From assembly GCA_946480825.1 (NCBI GenBank), contig CAMLLG010000049.1:1-28639 (forward strand): a stretch of 28,639 nt of DNA. Reading direction: 5' to 3'. A program made the position numbers and the translations under genes. Shown here one piece after another: positions 15,518 through 27,640 of this stretch (its first letter is position 1; the number at the start of each line of letters is the position of its first letter). The notes beneath the pieces are model-generated. The model did no database searches. It was given only the letters and a program-made list of their open reading frames with translations, and was not told the DNA's origin. Source of the DNA: an uncultured Lysobacteraceae bacterium (GTDB lineage Bacteria > Pseudomonadota > Gammaproteobacteria > Xanthomonadales > Xanthomonadaceae).

Positions 15518-16288
15518 TCAGTGCATGAAGCCCGATAACGCCTGCGCGTATTCAGCGCGCATCGCGATGTCGTTGTGGTCCGCCGCCGCGATGCGCAGAA
15601 CCCGCGGCGGCTTCGGCAACGCCGCGATCAATCGCAGCGTGTTCGCCTCCGGCACGATCTCGTCGCGGCCGCCATGCACGATCAGCACCGGTCGTTCGAA
15701 CGTGCGCAGGGCCTTCATCGACTCGTAGCGTTCGTCGAGCAGCCAGCCCACGGGGAAGATCGGATAGTGCGCCTTCGCCGCGCCGACCATGCTGTCGAAC
15801 GGCGTGATCAGCGCGAGCTTCGCCAGCGGGCGACGCGCGGCGAGTTGGCTGGCGACGCCGCTGCCGAGACTGCGGCCGACGACCGAAATCGGTTCGCCCG
15901 GATGCCGCGCCTGCACGTGATCGAACAGCGCCACCGCGTCGCCCACGATCGCGGCCTCCGACGGCGCGCCGTCGCTGGCGCCGTATCCGCGGTATGCCAG
16001 CAGATAGACGCTGCGGCCCGGAAACAGCCGCGCGAAGTCTTCGCGATTCGCTTCGATGCGCTCGGCGTTGCCGCCGAAATACAGGATCGGCGCGCGGCCG
16101 TCGGGATTCACCAGCCAGCCGCGCAGGGTCGCGTCCGGGCGTTTCAGCGCGAAATCGGTGTCAGCAGGATCGACCGCGGTGAAGCCGCCGTAATAGATCA
16201 TCTCGCGCTGCTGCGCGTGCAGGAACCAGCACAGGCCCGCATAGCCGAGCGATGCGACCACGACGACGATGATCAGAACAGGACGCAT
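15518..16288 (-). CDS. Membrane-anchored alpha/beta hydrolase
   Basis: 256 residues from the ATG at 16288. An uncleaved N-terminal membrane helix (residues 3-24) precedes an alpha/beta-hydrolase domain. The oxyanion-region FGGNAE (71-76), LLAYRGYGASDG (96-107), nucleophile elbow GRSLGSG with Ser140, the acid HGGRDEIVPE (Asp209) and AADHND (His238) form a complete triad. This resembles the BEM46/YfhR-like group of membrane-attached serine hydrolases, whose substrates are mostly unknown. It lies 5 nt after the DUF1244 gene, so they are probably cotranscribed. The substrate cannot be predicted. Confidence 0.88.
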   Translation of the reverse strand: MRPVLIIVVVVASLGYAGLCWFLHAQQREMIYYGGFTAVDPADTDFALKRPDATLRGWLVNPDGRAPILYFGGNAERIEANREDFARLFPGRSVYLLAYRGYGASDGAPSEAAIVGDAVALFDHVQARHPGEPISVVGRSLGSGVASQLAARRPLAKLALITPFDSMVGAAKAHYPIFPVGWLLDERYESMKALRTFERPVLIVHGGRDEIVPEANTLRLIAALPKPPRVLRIAAADHNDIAMRAEYAQALSGFMH

Positions 16289-16293
16289 GACGT

Positions 16294-16656
16294 TTACGAA
16301 TGCCGTTTCCGTGCGGCCTCGAACGCAGCCAGCTGTTCCGGCGTCGCGTCCTTCTGGTGCTGCGCCTTCCATGCATCGAACGGCATGCCGTAGACCGCTT
16401 CGCGGGCGGCATTCTTGTCCAGCGCGATGCCGCGTTCCGCCGCCGCTTCGCGATACCAGTCCGCGAGGCAGTTGCGGCAGAAGCCGGCGAGGATCATCAG
16501 GTCGATGTTCTGCACATCCGCGCGTTCGCGCATGAGATGGTCGCGGAGGCGGCGGTAGGCGGCGGCTTCGAGTTCGGTGACGGTCTGCGGGTCGGTCGGC
16601 ATGTCCATGGGCGGTCGGCGGGGGTTGTCGGGGTTGTCGGAATGTGGTGCCGCCAT
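16294..16656 (-). CDS. DUF1244 family protein
   Basis: A small soluble protein of about 100-120 residues. The core ADVQNIDLMILAGFCRNCLA, then DWYREAA, then YGMPFDAWKAQHQ is the hallmark of DUF1244, widespread in Proteobacteria with structures but no firm function. Two close cysteines sit in FCRNC. Start choice is uncertain: the ATG at 16656 has a GAGG about 9 nt upstream and gives 120 residues, while the ATG at 16608 gives a 104-residue form closer to the family length but without a ribosome site. It is divergent from folD and shares a short intergenic region with it, and lies 5 nt before the hydrolase gene. Confidence 0.85.
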   Translation of the reverse strand: MAAPHSDNPDNPRRPPMDMPTDPQTVTELEAAAYRRLRDHLMRERADVQNIDLMILAGFCRNCLADWYREAAAERGIALDKNAAREAVYGMPFDAWKAQHQKDATPEQLAAFEAARKRHS

Positions 16657-16724
16657 GGTCGCAGGCCTCGGCGAAAACCGCGAACGCCGCGTGGGTCGCC
16701 GGCCATCTGCCGTGGGCGATCGGC

Positions 16725-16730
16725 GATAAT
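16725..16730 (+). promoter_or_regulatory. Candidate -10 box of folD
   Basis: GATAAT followed directly by GCGC, 29 nt before the folD ATG. No convincing -35 at 16-18 bp. The same NANAAT-(ga)-CGC pattern recurs upstream of guaB and tadA. Confidence 0.45.
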
Positions 16731-16759
16731 GCGCGGCCTCCACGACCGCCCGCAGCCGC

Positions 16760-17622
16760 ATGACCGCCAAGATTCTCGACGGCAAACGCATCGCCGACCG
16801 CCTGCTGGACGACCTCAAGACCCGGGTCGACGCCCGCGTGGCTGCCGGCGGGACGCGCCCAGGCCTGGCGGTGGTGCTGGTCGGCAGCGACCCGGCGTCG
16901 CAGTCCTACGTGCGCAACAAGCGCCGTGCGGCCGAGAAGGTCGGCATCCGCGCTTTCGATTTCGATCTGCCGGCCGGGACATCCGAAGCCGAGCTGCTGG
17001 CGCTGATCGACCGCCTGAACGCCGATCCGGCGGTGCACGGCATCCTGGTGCAGTTGCCGCTGCCGGGCATTCCCGACGCCACCCGGCTGATCCATCGCAT
17101 CGATCCGCGCAAGGACGTGGACGGCTTCCATCCCGAAAACGTCGGCCATCTGGCCCTGCGCCAGTTCGGGCTGCGCCCGTGCACGCCGCGCGGCATCACC
17201 ACGCTGCTGGCCTATACCGACCGGCCGGTGCGCGGCCAGAGCGCGACGATCGTCGGGGTGAGCAACCATGTCGGCCGGCCGATGGCGCTGGAGCTGCTGA
17301 TTGCCGGCTGCACCGTCACCAGCTGCCACAAGTTCACCCCGGCGGATGTCCTGCGTCGGCACGTCGGCGAGGCCGACATTCTGGTCGTGGCCGTGGGCCG
17401 GCCGGGCCTGATCCCGGGCGAATGGGTGAAGCCGGGCGCGGTGGTGATCGACGTGGGCATCAACCGTCTCGACGACGGCCGCCTGGTCGGCGACATGCAG
17501 TTCGAGGCCGCCGCCGAGCGCGCCAGCTGGATCACCCCGGTCCCGGGCGGGGTGGGGCCGATGACCGTGGCCACATTGATGCAGAACACGATCGAGGCGG
17601 CCGAGGCCGCTGGAATTCCGTC

Positions 17623-17626
<4 letters not shown>
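16760..17626 (+). CDS. folD: Bifunctional methylene-THF dehydrogenase/cyclohydrolase FolD
   Basis: 288 residues, the same length as E. coli FolD. It interconverts 5,10-methylene-THF, methenyl-THF and 10-formyl-THF using NADP, feeding formyl groups to purine and fMet-tRNA synthesis. Visible signatures are [16 protein letters not shown] (Tyr50 and catalytic Lys54), GILVQLPLP, the [10 protein letters not shown] loop, [15 protein letters not shown] of the Rossmann domain, and the terminal [15 protein letters not shown]. It is cytosolic. Its TAG stop lies within the left arm of a dispersed palindromic repeat. The following guaB and guaA use purine-pathway products, so this is a functionally related neighbourhood although guaB has its own likely promoter. 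Confidence 0.96.
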
Positions 17627-19186
<1,560 letters not shown>

Positions 19187-19204
19187 GGGCGCTTGATCTA
19201 ATCG

Positions 19205-19801
19205 ATGATTGCTTCGATGCGGCCACTTAACTTGACATCTCAAGCTCTTGAAAGTGTCGTGGAGCTTACCTACTGCTATGAAGCATGGTGGTCGCTCGTC
19301 AATCGAGACAACAAGGCTTCATTCGGCGCACCGAGTGAACGGTACGATGCGTTCTTTTCTACAGCAAGTCGTTCGCTGCTGTTAAGTGCGACAGTAATCG
19401 CGCATCAGTTATTCGAGAAGCGGAAACAGGGCGATACCGTTTCAATTGAAACGCTTTTGAGGTCGTTTCCGGGAGCTAATTCACAGCTTGAGATGCAGAT
19501 CAGGTCGGAAATCAAGTCGAATTGGCCAATAGTTCAAAAGGTCTTCGCTTTGAGAAACGAAGTTTATGCGCACCGTAGTAGTGCATCTTCTCCCGAGGAT
19601 GTTTTTCGAAAAGTTGCAATTACTCCAAATCAGCTGAAAGAAGTGGTTGGTCTTGCCCAGCGGTGTGTTGCACAACTCGCTGAAGCGGTCGGTGATCGTT
19701 ACGAACATGAATTTTTGGAAGAACTTGAATCGATATCTTCCTTGGTAAAAGAAGATTTGGCGGATCTTATGTTGGCCCTTAATGAGCAAATGCAGCGATA
19801 G
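19205..19801 (+). CDS. HEPN/AbiU2-like protein, horizontally acquired
   Basis: 198 residues, all-helical in appearance, in DNA much poorer in G+C than its neighbours (three 60-base lines counted average about 45 percent, versus 70 percent in a guaA line). [12 protein letters not shown] contains Arg117-Asn118-x4-His123, the RxxxxxH pattern of HEPN-fold ribonucleases, and the arrangement with a Trp/Tyr-rich N-terminus and a late long helix recalls AbiU2-type phage-resistance proteins. RNase activity is inferred, not shown. There is no signal peptide. It sits 18 nt after guaB and 7 nt before guaA, with no convincing promoter or Shine-Dalgarno, so it is likely expressed from the guaB promoter. 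No antitoxin partner gene is adjacent. Confidence 0.72.
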   Translation: MIASMRPLNLTSQALESVVELTYCYEAWWSLVNRDNKASFGAPSERYDAFFSTASRSLLLSATVIAHQLFEKRKQGDTVSIETLLRSFPGANSQLEMQIRSEIKSNWPIVQKVFALRNEVYAHRSSASSPEDVFRKVAITPNQLKEVVGLAQRCVAQLAEAVGDRYEHEFLEELESISSLVKEDLADLMLALNEQMQR

Positions 19802-19808
19802 ATGGGAC

Positions 19809-21370
<1,562 letters not shown>

Positions 21371-21374
<4 letters not shown>

Positions 21375-21904
21375 TGGACGCCAGGGAGTTCTTCCGCATC
21401 ACCCCCCGCAACATCGCGGGCGTGGTCTCGATGCTGCTGCTGTTCGCGGGGTATCACGTGGTCCGGATCCAGATGACGAAACTGGACGAGGACATCGTCT
21501 ACGCGCATTACCAGGAAAGCATCAACGCGACCCGGATGTTCGACGCGAAGACCCTGTGCGCGATGATGGACAAGGACTATCGCGGCGTCGATGTTCTCAA
21601 GACTCCGCAAGGCGAAGAGCGCACGATCATGAATCAGGCGCAGGCCTGCGATGCGACGCGGGAATCGATGAAGATGATGAAGAAGATCGTCGCGGCCACG
21701 AAGCTGGAACCCGAGTTCAAGTACACGATCGAATCGGTGGAACTGTCGCCCGATCGCAAGGAAGCCAACGTGAAGATCCGCGCCTCGATGCGCGTCGGCA
21801 AACAGTTGTCCGTCAGCACCACCGGCACGGAGACGCTGGTCCGGCGCTGGGGGAATGTCTACAGCACGTTCACCAATACGCGCAGCACGGTTTCGGTCCG
21901 CTGA
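21371..21904 (+). CDS. Membrane-anchored protein, first of a paralog pair
   Basis: About 177 residues, not a family I recognise. A single N-terminal transmembrane helix (about residues 16-32, [17 protein letters not shown]) is followed by a soluble domain expected in the periplasm, with [39 protein letters not shown] and [21 protein letters not shown]. Two adjacent ATGs (21371, 21374) overlap the guaA TGA, so translation is coupled to guaA. GAGTGGGA overlaps this point. The next gene encodes a clear paralog with the same layout and conserved cysteines. The domain looks like a small alpha-beta substrate-binding or NTF2-like module, but that is a guess. Confidence 0.75.
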
Positions 21905-21966
21905 CGGATCGGTTGCCGGATCGGTGTTCTGCAGCGTCGTTCCGGAAGGGGCGGCAGGAGAGGGAA

Positions 21967-22497
21967 ATGGAGTCGAAAAGCACCTGGAAGAACGTCGCGC
22001 TCGGCGTGGCGGTGATCGTCGGTTTTCTCGCGATCAGGCACGGGATGAGTTATTACCGGGGAACGCAGTCGCAACTGGACGAGGACATCGTCCACGCGCA
22101 TTACCAGAAACAGATCAACGCCCTTCGCAGCTTCGACGCCGGCACGCAGTGCGCGGCGCTGCATCGTGCCTACCGGGGCGTGGATGTCGTGCGTTCCCCG
22201 GAAGGCGAGGAAACCTTCACGATGGGCGAGCGCGAGGCCTGCGCGGCGATCCGCGATTCGACGCTGACCCTGAAAGCGCTGGTCAAATCGCTCGGCGTCG
22301 AGCCGGACATGAAATTCACGATCGAATCGATCGAGTTGTCGGAAGATCGACGGCAGGCGACGGTGAAGCTGCGTGCATCGATGCGGCTCGGCGAGGCGTT
22401 CTCGTCCTCGAGCAGCGGCACCGAGGTGCTGATCCGCGCGAAGGGCCACGTCTTCGTGCTGGGCAGTACGACGAGAACGGTCATTACCGGCAACTGA
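21967..22497 (+). CDS. Membrane-anchored protein, second of a paralog pair
   Basis: 176 residues, paralog of the gene before it. A membrane helix at about 8-24 (NVALGVAVIVGFLAIRH) precedes the soluble domain. Shared blocks are LDEDIVHAHYQKQINALRSFDA, AYRGVDVV plus EGEE, the paired cysteine positions, FTIESIELSEDRRQATVKLR and the ASMR segment. A strong GGCAGGAGAGGGAA stands before the ATG, stronger than that of its paralog, so the second copy can be translated independently. The 62-nt gap contains no obvious terminator. Function unknown. Confidence 0.78.
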   Translation: MESKSTWKNVALGVAVIVGFLAIRHGMSYYRGTQSQLDEDIVHAHYQKQINALRSFDAGTQCAALHRAYRGVDVVRSPEGEETFTMGEREACAAIRDSTLTLKALVKSLGVEPDMKFTIESIELSEDRRQATVKLRASMRLGEAFSSSSSGTEVLIRAKGHVFVLGSTTRTVITGN

Positions 22498-23088
<591 letters not shown>

Positions 23089-23107
23089 CCAGGGCGAGGC
23101 TTGCGCC

Positions 23108-23572
23108 TCAACCGCGACGGCGCGCCATTTCCTGATCGAGCTCTTCGTCGAAACTCCGCACCGACAGCCCGACTTCGCGGCCCATCGCCAGACTCGCGCC
23201 GAGCAGGCACAGCATGCCGATCACCGCCAGCACGGTCGGCACCGCATCCAGCCGGAAGCCGAGAAGCACGTCCGCGGCCAGACCGAGACTGGTGCCGACG
23301 AACGCGCCCAGTGCCGCGTACAGCAGCCGGCACGCACGCAGCACCAGCGCCGCGCGATGGCGATGGCGCGCGATCTGGGTGTCGCGTTCCGCGCGGTCGG
23401 GGGCGTCCTTTTCCCAGGCCACGATCAGCGCGCGCAGCCGGTCGACCACGCGCGCCAGACGGGCATTGGCCGAGACCAGCAGCGAGCCGGTCGCGGCCAT
23501 CAACAGGGCCGGCGCCAGCATCGCGCCGAGGATGGAGTGGTGGTCGAACGAGAGCGGCAGCGCCATGCGCAT
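23108..23572 (-). CDS. DUF2721 membrane protein
   Basis: 154 residues with three hydrophobic helices (about 15-35, 80-105 and 109-130). ANARLARVVDRLRALI after the first helix is the DUF2721 signature (NRxxRIVDRxR), and the segment between helices 1 and 2 is charged and helical, probably cytosolic. Small inner-membrane proteins of this family have no assigned function. The start could be 23572 or the ATG at 23566; the former is used. It is divergent from orn and convergent with tadA, so it is expressed on its own. Confidence 0.85.
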   Translation of the reverse strand: MRMALPLSFDHHSILGAMLAPALLMAATGSLLVSANARLARVVDRLRALIVAWEKDAPDRAERDTQIARHRHRAALVLRACRLLYAALGAFVGTSLGLAADVLLGFRLDAVPTVLAVIGMLCLLGASLAMGREVGLSVRSFDEELDQEMARRRG

Positions 23573-23594
23573 GGGTCGACGGGGAAGGCTGGGC

Positions 23595-23600
23595 TATGAT
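23595..23600 (+). promoter_or_regulatory. Candidate -10 box of orn
   Basis: TATGAT followed by GCGGC, 29 nt before the orn ATG, in the short divergent gap with the DUF2721 gene. No good -35 visible. Confidence 0.45.
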
Positions 23601-23629
23601 GCGGCTTCACGCCCATTGATGCGAGCCGT

Positions 23630-24217
23630 ATGGCGACGACACCGACGAACGAGACCCTGCCGAGCGAAGGCCGCCTGATCTGGATCGACCTGGAAATGAC
23701 CGGCCTCGACACCGATCGCGACTCGGTGATCGAGATCGCCACCGTGATCACCGACGCCCAGCTCAACGTGCTGGCCGAAGGCCCCGAGTTCGCCATCACC
23801 CACGATCTGGCCACGCTGGAAGCGATGGACGACTGGAACCGCAACCAGCATCGCAAGTCGGGCCTGTGGCAGCGGGTGCTGGAGCAGGGCGTGCCGATGC
23901 GCGAAGCCGAACAGCGGACCTTGGCCTTCCTGCAGACGTGGGTCGGCGCGAAGGCGTCGCCGATGTGCGGCAATTCGATCTGCCAGGACCGCCGTTTTCT
24001 GCACCGTTGCATGCCCGAGCTGGAACGCTTCTTCCACTATCGCAATCTCGACGTGAGCACCCTCAAGGAGCTGGCGCGGCGCTGGGCGCCGCAGGTGCTG
24101 GGCGGGCTGCACAAGGACTCCGCACATACCGCGCTCAGCGACGTGCGCGATTCCATCGAGGAACTGCGGCATTACCGCGCACGGATCGCCGAGTTCGCCA
24201 CCCAACCGGAGCCATGA
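23630..24217 (+). CDS. orn: Oligoribonuclease Orn
   Basis: 195 residues, about a dozen longer at the N-terminus than E. coli Orn. This DEDDh 3'-5' exonuclease degrades RNA di- to pentanucleotides, including pGpG from cyclic-di-GMP turnover. [12 protein letters not shown] carries the first acidic pair (Asp20, Glu22); [20 protein letters not shown] and [19 protein letters not shown] (His and Asp of exonuclease motif III) complete the set. It is a cytosolic dimer. Its stop overlaps an ATG, and the downstream YciI-like gene starts 3-9 nt around it, so these are cotranscribed. Confidence 0.95.
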   Translation: MATTPTNETLPSEGRLIWIDLEMTGLDTDRDSVIEIATVITDAQLNVLAEGPEFAITHDLATLEAMDDWNRNQHRKSGLWQRVLEQGVPMREAEQRTLAFLQTWVGAKASPMCGNSICQDRRFLHRCMPELERFFHYRNLDVSTLKELARRWAPQVLGGLHKDSAHTALSDVRDSIEELRHYRARIAEFATQPEP

Positions 24218-24219
24218 CC

Positions 24220-24642
24220 ATGATCCGTCCGCTTGCCGTCGTGCTGTTGTCGATTCCGATGCTCGCATGGGCCGGGCAGGCCGAGCCGCCGGCCGCACCG
24301 GCGCAGGCCCCGCCATCCGCCGCGCCCGCGCTGCCGCCGGGCATGAAGCAGTACTGGTTCGTGATGCTGAAGAAGGGTCCGAAGCGCGACCACCCCGTCG
24401 ACGAAGCGCAGCGCCTGCAGGCCGGGCACATGGCCAACATGCAGGCCTACGCCGAGCGCGGCATCCTGCACATCGCCGGCCCGATGATGGACGACGGCGA
24501 CATCCGCGGCATCTTCATTCTCGATGCGCCCGACCGCGCCGGCGCCGAAGCGATGTGCAACGACGACCCGGCGGTGCAGGCCGGGCGCCTCGTCTGCGAT
24601 ATCCGGCCGTGGCTGTCCCAGAAAGGCGCGAGTCTGAAGTAG
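24220..24642 (+). CDS. Exported YciI-like protein
   Basis: 140 residues from the ATG at 24220, which is 8 nt after a CCGGAG ribosome site; a more upstream ATG (24214, overlapping the orn stop) is only 2 nt from that site. A signal peptide (MIRPLAVVLLSIPMLAWA) and a Pro/Ala-rich linker precede a YciI-related ferredoxin-like domain (QYWFVMLKKGP, AHMANMQAYAERG pattern with GHMANMQ, IAGPMMDDGDIRGIFILDA, then a C-terminal VCDIRPWL). Family members are small, sometimes dimeric enzymes or ligand-binding proteins with conserved His/Asp. A secreted version is less common. The TAG stop is part of a dispersed repeat. Confidence 0.8.
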   Translation: MIRPLAVVLLSIPMLAWAGQAEPPAAPAQAPPSAAPALPPGMKQYWFVMLKKGPKRDHPVDEAQRLQAGHMANMQAYAERGILHIAGPMMDDGDIRGIFILDAPDRAGAEAMCNDDPAVQAGRLVCDIRPWLSQKGASLK

Positions 24643-24752
24643 CCCGGTAGAGCGCGCAGCGCGAAACCCGGGGCCACGCCACGCGCCACAGGTCTTCGCC
24701 TTCCCCGCATTCGTCGGCCCTCGCCGGGGTTTCGTCGGGTGTCTCCCGGGCT
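24641..24752. repeat. Pair of inverted REP-like elements after the YciI-like gene
   Basis: An AGCCCGGTAGAG..GAAACCCGGGG element (24641-24673) is itself palindromic. A diverged copy in opposite orientation, CCGGGGTTTCG..TCTCCCGGGCT (24724-24752), follows 50 nt on. The first overlaps the TAG stop of the YciI-like gene. This is a second repeat class, different from the one after folD. Confidence 0.65.
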
Positions 24753-24864
24753 GCGTCGAAATCCGGTGGCCCGGGCGGATCGTGCGGAGGCAGAGTGCGG
24801 TCGAGGGGCGCGAACCACCCGCCCCCGACTTCCCGCTCATCCGCCGTCGCGCACAGGAGTCATC

Positions 24865-25617
24865 ATGGCCATCAACAGAAGTTTCGTCTCGGGCGTCCTG
24901 CTCAGCACCGCAATGACCACCGCCCTCGTGTTCCTCACCGGTGCGAAAGCGCCCGCGGCCAAGTTCGAGGAGATCGATGTCGGCCGCATCAACGTACGCG
25001 AACCCGACGGCACCCTGCGCATGGTGATTTCCAACCGTGCGCAATTTCCCGGCTCACCGTGGAAGGGCGGGGAAGTCCCGCGCCCGGAGCGCCGCCAGTT
25101 CGCCGGCATGCTGTTCGTCAACGACGAAGGCACCGAGAACGGCGGGCTGATCCAGAAGGGCGTGGTTGGCCCCGACGGTCGCGTCTCCGCGGGGCTCAGT
25201 CTGACCTTCGATCGCTTCCGCCAGGATCAGGTGATGCAACTGCTGCATGCCGAAGACGGCGGCAAGGCCTACAGCATGCTCGCGATCAACGATGAAACGG
25301 ACGGTACCAAACTCGATGTCATGCAGCGCGCCGCGCGCATGGCCGAAATTCGCCAACTCGACAAGGATGCGGCTCAGGCCGCCATCGCCGAGATGCGGAA
25401 GAACGAACAGTTGTCGAGGAATCGCGTGCGCCTGGGCACCACGCGGGACGGCGCCGCTGCGCTGAGTCTCGCCGACGCCGGCGGTCGCCCGCGGATGATG
25501 CTGCTGGTCTCCGCCGATGGTCAGCCCAGCATTCAGATGTTCGACGACAAGGGCGAAGTCGCGAAGACCATCCGTCTCGATATCGAAGCCCCCGCAGGGG
25601 CGGGCAGCAAACCGTGA
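24865..25617 (+). CDS. Anchored or exported protein coupled to a two-component system
   Basis: 250 residues from the ATG at 24865, preceded by ACAGGAGTCATC. The N-terminal hydrophobic stretch (about 7-27, FVSGVLLSTAMTTALVFLTGA) is a signal anchor or signal peptide. Next comes FEEIDVGRINVREPDGTLRM, then VISNRAQFPG, AGMLFVNDEGTENGGLI and SAGLSLTFDRFRQDQVMQLL, a pattern I recall in uncharacterised bacterial exported proteins, and near the C-terminus LGTTRDGAAALSLADAGGRP, which repeats the DG-LxLxD style of the first block. The stop overlaps the GTG start of the histidine kinase gene (GTGA), so the protein is probably made together with the kinase and may be its sensory or regulatory partner. Confidence 0.78.
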   Translation: MAINRSFVSGVLLSTAMTTALVFLTGAKAPAAKFEEIDVGRINVREPDGTLRMVISNRAQFPGSPWKGGEVPRPERRQFAGMLFVNDEGTENGGLIQKGVVGPDGRVSAGLSLTFDRFRQDQVMQLLHAEDGGKAYSMLAINDETDGTKLDVMQRAARMAEIRQLDKDAAQAAIAEMRKNEQLSRNRVRLGTTRDGAAALSLADAGGRPRMMLLVSADGQPSIQMFDDKGEVAKTIRLDIEAPAGAGSKP

Positions 25618-26861
25618 TCCGCCATTGGGGCGCCTTCTCGCTCCTCGCGCTGCGGATCGCGGTGTCCGCGTGGTTCGTCCTGATCGGGGTCGGCTTTTTT
25701 CTCGGGCTGACCTTCGATTTCACCATCCGCGGCGACATGCCTTACGGGCTGTCCTCGACCTTTCTCGCGTCGCTGATCCTGTTTCCGCCGACCGCGCTGT
25801 GCTGGGGCCTGTGGTGCGCATGGTGGCAGCGTCGGAGACTGGCCGGGATCGAGAATGCGCCGGGCCTGCTCTCGGTCGGCTGCCGCGCTTCGATCCAGGT
25901 CGAGCTGTCCGACGCGCAGGCGTTGCGGCTCGCGGAAAGCGCGCTGCGCTCGGTGTTTGTGGCCACCCGTGTGCAGGGCAACGGTCTCGGCGTCGCCGCG
26001 CGCATCGCCGAGATCGCCGGATCGAACGCGCTCTGGCCGTGGCTGTTCGAGGACAATCTCAGGCTGACCGCCGCCCCGCTGCGCGATGCGCGCTGTGTCC
26101 TGCGGATCGCCATCGATCCGGTGCATGTCTGGATCTACGGCGTGTTCGCGGTGGACGGTGGGCGCTGTGCACGGCGCATGCGCAGCTTCGAGGCCGCGCT
26201 GCTGGACCTGATCCGCGCGCAGGGCGAAGTCGTCGACGAAGAGCGACGTCGCGACGCGAGCCGCGCGCGGCGCTCCGAAGCGCAACTGGCGATGCTGCGC
26301 GCTCACGTCGAGCCGCACTTCATCTTCAACACTCTCGCGCACGTCCGCGCCAGTCTCGGCCCCGGCGACGGCACCGCCGCGGCGATGCTGGACGCGCTGG
26401 TCGACTTCCTGCGCCGCAACACGCACGCGCTCAACGGCGACGAGACGACCCTGCGCGAAGAGCTGGCGATGGTCGAAAGCTATCTGCGGATCATCGGTTT
26501 GCGACTGGGAGAACGGCTGCGCTACGATCTGGACTGCCCGCAAACACTGCTCGATCGCAGGGTGCCCGCGGCCTGTCTTCTGGTGTTGGTGGAGAACGCG
26601 GTGAAGCACGGCATCGAACGCAGCGCGGACGGCGGCGCCATCGCGGTGCGCTGCATGGACGAAGAAGGCGTGCTCGCGCTGTCGGTGCGCAACGATGGCC
26701 CGCCGTTCGATGTCTCCGGCGGCCGGCAGGGTGGCCTGAGCAATCTGCAGGAGCGTCTGAAATTGTTGCACGGGGCGACGCGACCGCTGGAAATCGAGCA
26801 TCCGCACGACGGTGGCGTCGTCGTCTCGCTCATGCTGCCGTCGCGCATGGCAACGGCATGA
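25614..26861 (+). CDS. LytS/YehU-type sensor histidine kinase
   Basis: 415 residues from a GTG start that overlaps the preceding stop. Two membrane helices (about 8-34 and 48-71) anchor it; there is no long periplasmic loop, so it likely senses within the membrane or through a partner. After a cytosolic segment of about 150 residues comes the His_kinase domain HVEPHFIFNTLAHV with phosphoacceptor His235, and the HATPase with N-box Asn328 (VENAVKHGIE) and GGLSNLQERL. The layout is that of the LytS family. The stop overlaps the LytTR regulator (ATGA). The stimulus is unknown. Confidence 0.9.
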   Translation: MIRHWGAFSLLALRIAVSAWFVLIGVGFFLGLTFDFTIRGDMPYGLSSTFLASLILFPPTALCWGLWCAWWQRRRLAGIENAPGLLSVGCRASIQVELSDAQALRLAESALRSVFVATRVQGNGLGVAARIAEIAGSNALWPWLFEDNLRLTAAPLRDARCVLRIAIDPVHVWIYGVFAVDGGRCARRMRSFEAALLDLIRAQGEVVDEERRRDASRARRSEAQLAMLRAHVEPHFIFNTLAHVRASLGPGDGTAAAMLDALVDFLRRNTHALNGDETTLREELAMVESYLRIIGLRLGERLRYDLDCPQTLLDRRVPAACLLVLVENAVKHGIERSADGGAIAVRCMDEEGVLALSVRNDGPPFDVSGGRQGGLSNLQERLKLLHGATRPLEIEHPHDGGVVVSLMLPSRMATA

Positions 26862-27637
26862 CCCAGGCGGTGCCGCGCAGGGACGGCAACTGGATCCTGG
26901 TGGTGGAAGACGAGCCGCGGCTGCGCGAAGCGCTGGTCGGATTGCTCGCGCGGATGGCGCCGGACTTCGGTGAGGTCGTCGAAGCCGGATCCGGCGAGGA
27001 AGCGTTGACCCTCTGCCGCGACGGCTCGCCGTCGGTGGCCTTCCTCGACATCCGCCTGCCCGGGATGTCCGGTCTGCAGCTCGCCGAAGCCATCGCCGAC
27101 GACACCCGCATCGTGTTCGTCACCGCGCACCACGAATTCGCCGTCGACGCCTTCGAGCAGGGCGCGGTGGACTATCTGCTCAAACCGGCGACGCCCGAGC
27201 GCGTGCAGGCCTGCCTCGACCGCCTGCGCAAACGCGACCGCGCGGCGGCGGGCGAACTGCAGAAATTCCTGCGCGCGTTCTCCGCGCCGATCCCGCCGAC
27301 TTACCTGCGCTGGCTGACCGCGAGCGCCGGCCGCCGGACCTATCTGATCGAAGTCGACGACATCGTCTATCTGAAGTCGGACAACAAATATACGCGGCTG
27401 GTCTGTCGCGACAGCCAGCATCTGATCGAAGAGTCGCTGAAGAAGATCCTCGTCCGCCTGGACCCGGAGCGCTTCCGGCAGGTGCATCGTTCGACCGTGG
27501 TCAACCTGCGCGAAGTGCTGCTGGTCGAACGCGACGACACCGCCGCGGGCACCGGTCTGGTGAAGTTCCGCAATCATCCCGAAATCGTTCGCATCAGCGC
27601 GCCTTACCTGCGCGAGCTGCGGATGTTTCTGGTGTAG
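26858..27637 (+). CDS. LytTR-family response regulator
   Basis: 259 residues. The receiver domain (about 12-125) has the acidic pair in VVEDEP, phosphoacceptor Asp64 in FLDIRLPG, Thr89 and Lys109 in LLKPAT. The C-terminal LytTR DNA-binding domain (about 155-259) shows TYLIEVDDIVYLKSDNKYTR, RFRQVHRSTVVNL and ending SAPYLRELRMFLV. It is the cognate regulator of the overlapping upstream kinase. LytTR proteins bind two half-sites separated by about one helical turn; no such site was sought successfully in this window. Its targets may include the coupled exported gene, which is inference. Confidence 0.93.
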   Translation: MTQAVPRRDGNWILVVEDEPRLREALVGLLARMAPDFGEVVEAGSGEEALTLCRDGSPSVAFLDIRLPGMSGLQLAEAIADDTRIVFVTAHHEFAVDAFEQGAVDYLLKPATPERVQACLDRLRKRDRAAAGELQKFLRAFSAPIPPTYLRWLTASAGRRTYLIEVDDIVYLKSDNKYTRLVCRDSQHLIEESLKKILVRLDPERFRQVHRSTVVNLREVLLVERDDTAAGTGLVKFRNHPEIVRISAPYLRELRMFLV

Positions 27638-27640
27638 TCC

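Noticed and set aside
19782..19808. Upstream in-frame ATG of guaA
   Set aside because: It lies in the coding region of the HEPN-like gene; the start at 19809 agrees with the family N-terminus.
23096..23109. GAGGC-TTGC-GCCTC hairpin between tadA and the DUF2721 gene
   Set aside because: Only a 5-bp stem with no U-tract, and it overlaps the DUF2721 stop; too weak to list as a terminator.
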